Shown here: one piece after another, positions 58,985 to 64,000 of the stretch
Position numbering within the stretch: the stretch's first letter is position 1
Layout: the number at the start of each line of letters is the position of its first letter
From: Rhynchopus sp. YZ270_cl-10
Lineage: Eukaryota; Euglenozoa; Diplonemea; Diplonemida; Diplonemidae
DNA: 64,000 bases
Direction: 5' to 3'
NCBI GenBank assembly: GCA_964035575.1
Contig: OZ037862.1
Location: 1,426,001-1,490,000 of the forward strand
Program-made: the position numbers and the translations under genes
The notes under the pieces: generated by a model
Told to the model about the DNA's origin: nothing
Database searches by the model: none
The model's input: the letters and a program-made list of their open reading frames with translations, nothing else

Positions 58985-59035
58985 GTGGCTCTAAGCAGGA
59001 GGGGCTTAGGAGCATCTTACCAAAACCTTTTCTTT
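58985..59035 (+). repeat. Boundary motif copy 9
   Basis: GGTGGCTCTAAGCAGG, then GGGCTTAGGAGCATCTTACC, then a CTTTTCTTTCC tail, 145 bp after the receptor 1 stop codon. Confidence 0.7.
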
Positions 59036-59654
59036 CCTTTCTTCCCTGTTTCTTGGGGGTTTTTTCTTGGTTTCTGTTATTCATTATCTCACACCACGTG
59101 ACGGATAATGATAATTATGTGTCCTTACAATTTACCCAGAATCAGGCAAAGGAAAAAGGAATACTATACCGTATTTCCTTCCTAATTTTTCCCTTTCTGT
59201 TGTGTTTGTCCATGATGTGTCCATGATATATTATTGTTCTCACCTGACTATCGGGTGAGCTGTGACGCCGTCTAGCTTGGCAAGTGGCGTGCCTTCAGTT
59301 GTCGCATGAAGTGGGCGTACGGAGGTGTCGTTAGTACCCCCTAGTCCCATCATGAGATGCTCCATTCATGTAAGGACGTATTTAAAACCCTCTGAGTTCT
59401 TCTTCGGTCCACACCAAAAGGAGTTAACCATGTCAATTAATTTTGCAAGAAAATAAAATACGAACGCAACTGACACTAATTCTGGTTTTTTTTTTTTTGG
59501 TGGAGCCTCATGAGAGCCCTGGTTGTGTGTGCAGAACCTTTTTTTAAATTTCTTTTTGTTGCACTAGAAAAATGGTTGCCCACAATACACAGTGTTGTGT
59601 TGTGTTCGACCCCTTCAGTGTCAGTTCTTCATGCTCAAATTTTTTTGGGTTCAG

Positions 59655-59695
59655 ATGTAGGCACGTGAGGCATGTTCATTCCAACTAATATTTTT
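59655..59695 (+). repeat. Boundary motif copy 10 (partial)
   Basis: GTAGGCACGTGAGGCATG, then TTCATTCCAACTAA and a T run. No gene lies between this copy and copy 9. Confidence 0.55.
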
Positions 59696-60174
59696 TTTTC
59701 GGGGGGGTTCTTTTGCTCAATAATTGGAAATGTTTTCCCATCGAAAGCTTATCAAAAGGCTCTAGAAGTCGGGTTCAAGGGGTAATTTTTGCTCCTGGTG
59801 CAAAAGTTAGCTTTTCACGTTGTGTGAAATATGTCCACTCTGTGGTTTTTGGAAACGGAGACCACACCAAAATCTTTCCTCTCATAACAAGGAAACACAC
59901 AAAAGCGATGAGGGGGCAAAATGTTTGGGAAGTGGAAAAGAACCACCTTCCCCGACCCCCCCTTCTCCACTCTTTCCGATGTGTGCGCACGGTGCACATT
60001 CGTCAAGTTTTCTTCCACTCCCCACTCCCCGCTTCCCCCTACCTCGTATAGTCAGTATCCGTCTCCTCACAAAGCCCACCCCTTCTTTTTACATTCCCCC
60101 AGCACACCCCAAACCCTCCAACCCCGCTCGTCAACCCTAATTATATTCAGCGAATCACAACACAAGGTGGTACT

Positions 60175-61812
60175 ATGTTGCACGTCGTTGCATCCCTTGC
60201 GGTTGCAACTGTGAGGCTGCAGAGCGGTCACATGTTGGATGTGAAGGAGAGGGAGACGCCCGTTGTGTTTCCTGTTCTGCACCGTACACCGTCCCTGCAC
60301 ACTGCGGCACCCGCTAAAGTACCAGGCTGCACCACGTGCACACCGTACACGAACCACCTCTTCGCCGCGTCTGCACCTGGCTTCACATACGAAGTGCTGG
60401 CAGGCATGTTCTGCTCCAAAGACCCACTCCAGCAGACAATCCCTTCCGTCACGTGGACACGTTGTGCAGGTGGTGTCTTGCACAGCTCTGCCGACGCCGA
60501 CACCGCAGACGCAATCCCCGCAGCGAGCTGCACTGGGGGTGCAGTGTGCTACACACCGCTCGGCGACATGACGTATGTGAAGTGGGTCTCGACACCGAAG
60601 CCGGGCTGTCCGTTCCCCATCTCGAAGGACATCCTCGGGTGGGAGTACCTCAACGGATCAAACGCGAACTACGGCGGTGCCGACACGTTCTACCCCACCT
60701 GGGCTGAGGACGGCAACATCTACACTCCGTGGACAGACGGAACACTGAACAACGTAGCGTCGCACTCAGGTGCTGCGAACAGGGCACCGTGGACATCGAC
60801 CACAGGCATGGCGACGGTCTCGGGCGACGACCCCTTCACCCTCGACGTGGACAAGGTGCACACATTTGCGGCAGGCACGTGGCCGTACCTTGGACGCTAC
60901 CCTTGCGGCAGTCTGTCCTACAACTCGACCTGGTACTACGGTACGTACTACCTGCAGAACCCAAACACAACCATGCCCTTCCCAGACGGGGCAACAAAAC
61001 CTGTGGGGCCAAACCCCGGCCCCAACTGCGGGAACTGGTGTGTGCAGGGACCTCTGGCAGACTTTAGGCACAGCGGCGACGACGGTGAGACATGGGTCGA
61101 GCCACTGCCGAATTCAACAGGATTGCACGACAACCTGTTCAACGAGACTGCGTTTTACGGGTCGACGTTGAAGTTCGGTGCGCCGCACTTCATTGACTTT
61201 GGAAGGAACATGGAACACTCGCCCGACGGCTACGCCTACATCGTGGGGCACGGCTCCAGCGACCGGAACAACGTGCACGGATGGATGCTCGGCGATGAGG
61301 TGTACATGGCACGGGTGTTGCCCAGCAAGGAGCACATCAACAACGCCGCCAGCTGGCAGTTCTGGAACAACGCATCCTGGGTGTCGGGGGTGCAGAACGC
61401 ACAGCCTGTGGTGCGGTGGGACAGGAACATGGGTGTTGTGACAGCGTCGTACCACCCTGCCATCAAGAAGTTCATTCTCTGCATCAGCACTGCCACGACG
61501 TACCCCGTCTTGACGAAGGAGTTTGACACATACTTCCTTGAAAGCGACAGCCTCACGTCGGGGTGGGCTCTCTTCAATTACAACAGCAAGTTTGGCCCAG
61601 AAGCGTACTTCGTGAACTACCCATCCAAGTTCATGGCTGCCGAGGTTGACGCCGAAGGGAACTACCACAGCATGCTCTCGTACTCAGCCAACTTCGCAAT
61701 GGACAGGAATGGAACCGGAGGTGTGCCGATAGGCAGTGGGTACCACTGGTCGTTGCAGCAGTCGCGGATGCCGTTGAGTAAAGCTTTTGCGGCAAGGTTG
61801 CATGCCCAGTAG
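60175..61812 (+). CDS. Secreted beta-propeller-like protein, possible glycosidase
   Basis: 545 residues, with a weakly hydrophobic N-terminus that may act as a signal peptide (MLHVVASLAVATV). The body is rich in aromatic, Gly and Asp turns of the type seen in five-bladed glycoside-hydrolase propellers. Examples are YPTWAEDGNIYTPWTDG, YLGRYPCGSLSYNSTWYYG, HSGDDGETW (close to a sialidase Asp box, S-x-D-x-G-x-T-W), MEHSPDGYAYIVGHG and GDEVYMARV. Numerous Asn-x-Ser/Thr sites fit a secreted protein. It is probably an enzyme or binding protein for external glycans; family not firmly recognised (DUF4185-like is a guess). Only 440 bp separate it from the second receptor, with no boundary motif between, so the two may be co-transcribed. 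Confidence 0.6.
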   Translation: MLHVVASLAVATVRLQSGHMLDVKERETPVVFPVLHRTPSLHTAAPAKVPGCTTCTPYTNHLFAASAPGFTYEVLAGMFCSKDPLQQTIPSVTWTRCAGGVLHSSADADTADAIPAASCTGGAVCYTPLGDMTYVKWVSTPKPGCPFPISKDILGWEYLNGSNANYGGADTFYPTWAEDGNIYTPWTDGTLNNVASHSGAANRAPWTSTTGMATVSGDDPFTLDVDKVHTFAAGTWPYLGRYPCGSLSYNSTWYYGTYYLQNPNTTMPFPDGATKPVGPNPGPNCGNWCVQGPLADFRHSGDDGETWVEPLPNSTGLHDNLFNETAFYGSTLKFGAPHFIDFGRNMEHSPDGYAYIVGHGSSDRNNVHGWMLGDEVYMARVLPSKEHINNAASWQFWNNASWVSGVQNAQPVVRWDRNMGVVTASYHPAIKKFILCISTATTYPVLTKEFDTYFLESDSLTSGWALFNYNSKFGPEAYFVNYPSKFMAAEVDAEGNYHSMLSYSANFAMDRNGTGGVPIGSGYHWSLQQSRMPLSKAFAARLHAQ

Positions 61813-62252
61813 TGTGTCTAGTGTTCTACAAGGGATTGTGTGTTTCTCGTTCTCGTCCTGACTTGTTCTTCCCTTTTCATTTGGTAACGTAGTATCCGTA
61901 TATTTTTGTGAGTGATTATAATTTTGGAATTAATGGATACAATAAACTTACGACACAACATCTTTTTCTTGACACCAAACGTTACAAACCATCGATCGGG
62001 CTGTGCTGCATCCTCAAGGATTGGCACATCTCCCTTTCAGTGCGTCATATGATTTGACACCGGTTTGTTCACTTAATAACTTACAACACATTTGCTCTTT
62101 CGTATCGGAAATGAAACCGTACAAACACAACACAACTGAACAAAACCCCCTCCTTTTGTCACTCCTCTCTCTTTCACTCGTAACAACAAACGTCATGACA
62201 GAAGAGCATCTGATATGTAGCAAAAAAGCTGCAAGAAAATACAATAGTATCA
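61813..62252. other. Spacer before receptor 2
   Basis: AT-rich, no gene. A C/T tract followed by CATGACAG about 50 nt before the ATG is a possible splice acceptor. Confidence 0.45.
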
Positions 62253-64000
62253 ATGTCAAAGAAGTATGAGTGCAACGTTCCGATTTATTTGGTGATTGTT
62301 GTGGTGACTGTGCTGAGTACAGCGTCTTCTATGGCAGGTGGGCTGGTGATGTACCTGCGCAGTTTGGAGTCGCTTGAGGAGCACGTAGAGGTGAACTGCA
62401 TTCAGGAGATGAAGAGTTTGGAGGAGTCGACGCAGTCACTTCACACGCGGTCTCGCGAGTACTTGTCCGAGATCAGGACGTTTCTGTACACGTCGCAGAT
62501 ACATGGGACGGACATGCGGCAGTGGTCGGACGTGACACGACAGCTCTTCTTTGCACAAATCGCACATTCGCCTGTTCTCTATTTCTTGAGTGTCGAACTG
62601 CACCCGTACGATCTTCTGCACAACGACAGCTTGTTCTACTCTTCTGTGTGGCACGACATGAATTTCGACAAGAGCGTGGAAGTGTTTGAGTTTGCCGAAG
62701 CAGGTCCCTACACAGGCACCCCAGACGAGCCGCACTGGGAGGTGCAGGGCGACCGCCTCTCGCGCGTGAAGTGCCGTACACAGCGCCTCAACAACGCAAG
62801 CGGCGTGCCCCTGCACTACGTCTACCACTTCGACATGTCTGCAGACTGGAACAGCTACATCGACGCAGACCCCAAGAACAACATACCCCCACGTCGGTTC
62901 GAAAACTACACGGACACGAAAGCAACGGACCTGGGCACGCACTCTGTGTGGTGGGAGCTGGACAAGTGGTGGACGATTGACCAGCAGGTGGTCTACGCGT
63001 ACACGTACCTCGACGTTGTGTTTGAGCCGCCACCACCACCGCACCCATGGTCCACGTACCGTGCGGTGGTGTTCAATGTGGGCTACTACATGGACACGCT
63101 GGACACGGTCCTGAAGCACTATCGCCTCTTGGAGCTGCAGAAGGGGGATCGCGACCAGCGCGGCCTCAGCTACGCCCTTCTCGTCCACAGGAGGTCGGGT
63201 CTGGTGTTTGGGTCCACATACGCGAACATGACGTTCGTGCCTCCGTGGTGCCAAGGCGACGCATTCCCGAGAATAGAGGATTCGCGCTACGCTGATTGCT
63301 ATTTGCGCATCACGGACCTCCCCGTCGCGGCACAGGATGTATACAGGAAAACGGCGATCCTGGAGTTTGGTGACTTCACGAAGATGCACCTGGATGGGGA
63401 GGAGTATTTCGTGCGCCACCAACTGATGTACGGCGAAGTGGAGCTTTTGTGGTTTCGGTCTGTGTCCTCCATCGACGAGAAGATGAACGAGGCAGCGGTG
63501 ATGCTGATTCTGTTTGCCTCTTTGGTCTTCTTCTTTGACATTTTGACCTCTGTTGTTGAGCTTGTCTTTATTGGGGTACCCCTGCGGCATTTGTCAACAT
63601 CGATTCGCGCCATGGGGGCCATGGACACGTCTGCAGACGGCACGATCAAGAAGTACCAGAATAAACGATTTATGGTCACTGAGATCCGTGACTTGATGGA
63701 GGTGATGACACGCACGGTCAGAAGTTTGCAAGAATTCCGCACGTTTGTTCCCAGCGCACAAGTTGTGCCGCTCGTGGAGAAGCCCGAGCACGCACCTGCA
63801 CTCGCAGAGGAGGACTTAAGCATCAATTCCGCCAAGAGCAGTTCGCTGAAGAGCACTATCAGCGCCGGAAGCGATGCGTACACAAAGATCTATCTCGTGC
63901 AGAGGAAGGTTTCAGTGTTGCTTGTCAACGTTGTGGGGTGGTCGAAGTTGATCAGCGGGGACGACCACTCGAAGGCTCTTCTAGTCCACACAGAGCTGCT
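62253..64000 (+). CDS. Membrane receptor with cyclase-like domain (paralogue 2, runs off the window)
   Basis: The open frame continues past base 64000, so only about 582 residues are seen. It starts MSKKYECNVPIYLVIV and aligns with paralogue 1 throughout: membrane span about 9-35 (VVVTVLSTASSMAGG), ectodomain with matching LHPYD, PPPPHPWSTYRAVVFN and HLDGEEYF, second span about 412-436, and HAMP-like GVPLRHLSTSIRAMG. The cyclase-like domain begins about residue 547 (RKVSVLLVNVVGWSKL). The first metal-site position is again Asn, as in paralogue 1, so the change is ancestral to the pair. The ectodomains are more diverged than the spans, consistent with different ligands (inference). Confidence 0.75.
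   Translation, partial: MSKKYECNVPIYLVIVVVTVLSTASSMAGGLVMYLRSLESLEEHVEVNCIQEMKSLEESTQSLHTRSREYLSEIRTFLYTSQIHGTDMRQWSDVTRQLFFAQIAHSPVLYFLSVELHPYDLLHNDSLFYSSVWHDMNFDKSVEVFEFAEAGPYTGTPDEPHWEVQGDRLSRVKCRTQRLNNASGVPLHYVYHFDMSADWNSYIDADPKNNIPPRRFENYTDTKATDLGTHSVWWELDKWWTIDQQVVYAYTYLDVVFEPPPPPHPWSTYRAVVFNVGYYMDTLDTVLKHYRLLELQKGDRDQRGLSYALLVHRRSGLVFGSTYANMTFVPPWCQGDAFPRIEDSRYADCYLRITDLPVAAQDVYRKTAILEFGDFTKMHLDGEEYFVRHQLMYGEVELLWFRSVSSIDEKMNEAAVMLILFASLVFFFDILTSVVELVFIGVPLRHLSTSIRAMGAMDTSADGTIKKYQNKRFMVTEIRDLMEVMTRTVRSLQEFRTFVPSAQVVPLVEKPEHAPALAEEDLSINSAKSSSLKSTISAGSDAYTKIYLVQRKVSVLLVNVVGWSKLISGDDHSKALLVHTEL

Larger units (their letters stand above)
58842..60174. other. Spacer between receptor 1 and the propeller-like gene
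   Basis: 1.3 kb without a gene. Two boundary motifs lie at 58985-59035 and 59655-59695. A structured-looking segment at 59244-59360 (CTCACC paired with GGTGAG) could be a small RNA but matches nothing I know. TTATATTCAG about 25 nt before the next ATG is acceptor-like. Confidence 0.5.

Noticed and set aside
59244-59420. Possible tRNA or other known small RNA
   Set aside because: A short stem (CTCACC/GGTGAG) is present, but no tRNA A/B boxes, cloverleaf or other known RNA signature could be found.

Overview
The window looks like nuclear DNA of a free-living, plant-polymer-degrading protist. Every convincing gene lies on the + strand, most are intron-less, and the coding GC is high while the spacers are AT-rich and full of satellites and inverted repeats. 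The alpha-tubulin (C-terminus ending VEEY, K40 present) resembles euglenozoan alpha-tubulins as I remember them. Most start codons sit 8-60 nt behind a pyrimidine-rich tract ending in AG, as expected for spliced-leader trans-splicing. Together these suggest a euglenozoan. A diplonemid would fit the secreted-carbohydrase content, but no database was searched and the lineage is an inference. A few short GT-AG cis-introns occur, all placed near the 3' end of one giant gene, plus one less certain intron in a nuclease gene.

Layout. 1-2.9 kb: a protein with three WWE domains. 2.9-7.5 kb: gene-free DNA holding two nested inverted-repeat elements and a palindromic 8-bp minisatellite. 7.46-9.30 kb: an HNH nuclease gene flanked by identical 65-bp direct repeats that contain a hairpin. 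9.3-36.7 kb: a tandem array with period 10,987 bp. Each full unit carries an AA10-GH5-CBM cellulase fusion, an alpha-tubulin, a secreted WD40 protein and an AA10 lytic polysaccharide monooxygenase (LPMO) with CBM1-like modules. There are two full units, a partial unit on each side, and a LINE-like insertion in the first. 37.2-39.1 kb: a polytopic membrane protein with a DPT-repeat stalk. 39.1-43.6 kb: gene-free DNA with a small MITE-like element and a 2.1-kb TIR element packed with satellites. 43.6-45.8 kb: a secreted DUF5703/GH95-like hydrolase. 46.3-55.7 kb: a giant coiled-coil protein of about 3054 residues. 56.5-64.0 kb: two paralogous membrane receptors with divergent class III cyclase-like domains, on either side of a secreted beta-propeller-like protein.

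How the parts may work together. The LPMO, GH5, DUF5703-type and propeller-type proteins are all predicted to be secreted and to act on external polysaccharide. The cyclase-like receptors and the WD40 and membrane proteins could sense or handle the surroundings. That the window is a polysaccharide-use neighbourhood is an inference from clustering only.

A short motif (GGTGACT, then GCACGTGAGGCTTAGG, then TTCATCTTA, then a T-rich run) recurs about ten times. It is always in + orientation, mostly 13-480 bp downstream of a stop codon, and divides the window into groups of one to four genes. It may be a gene-group boundary signal or the 3' end of a retroposon family.
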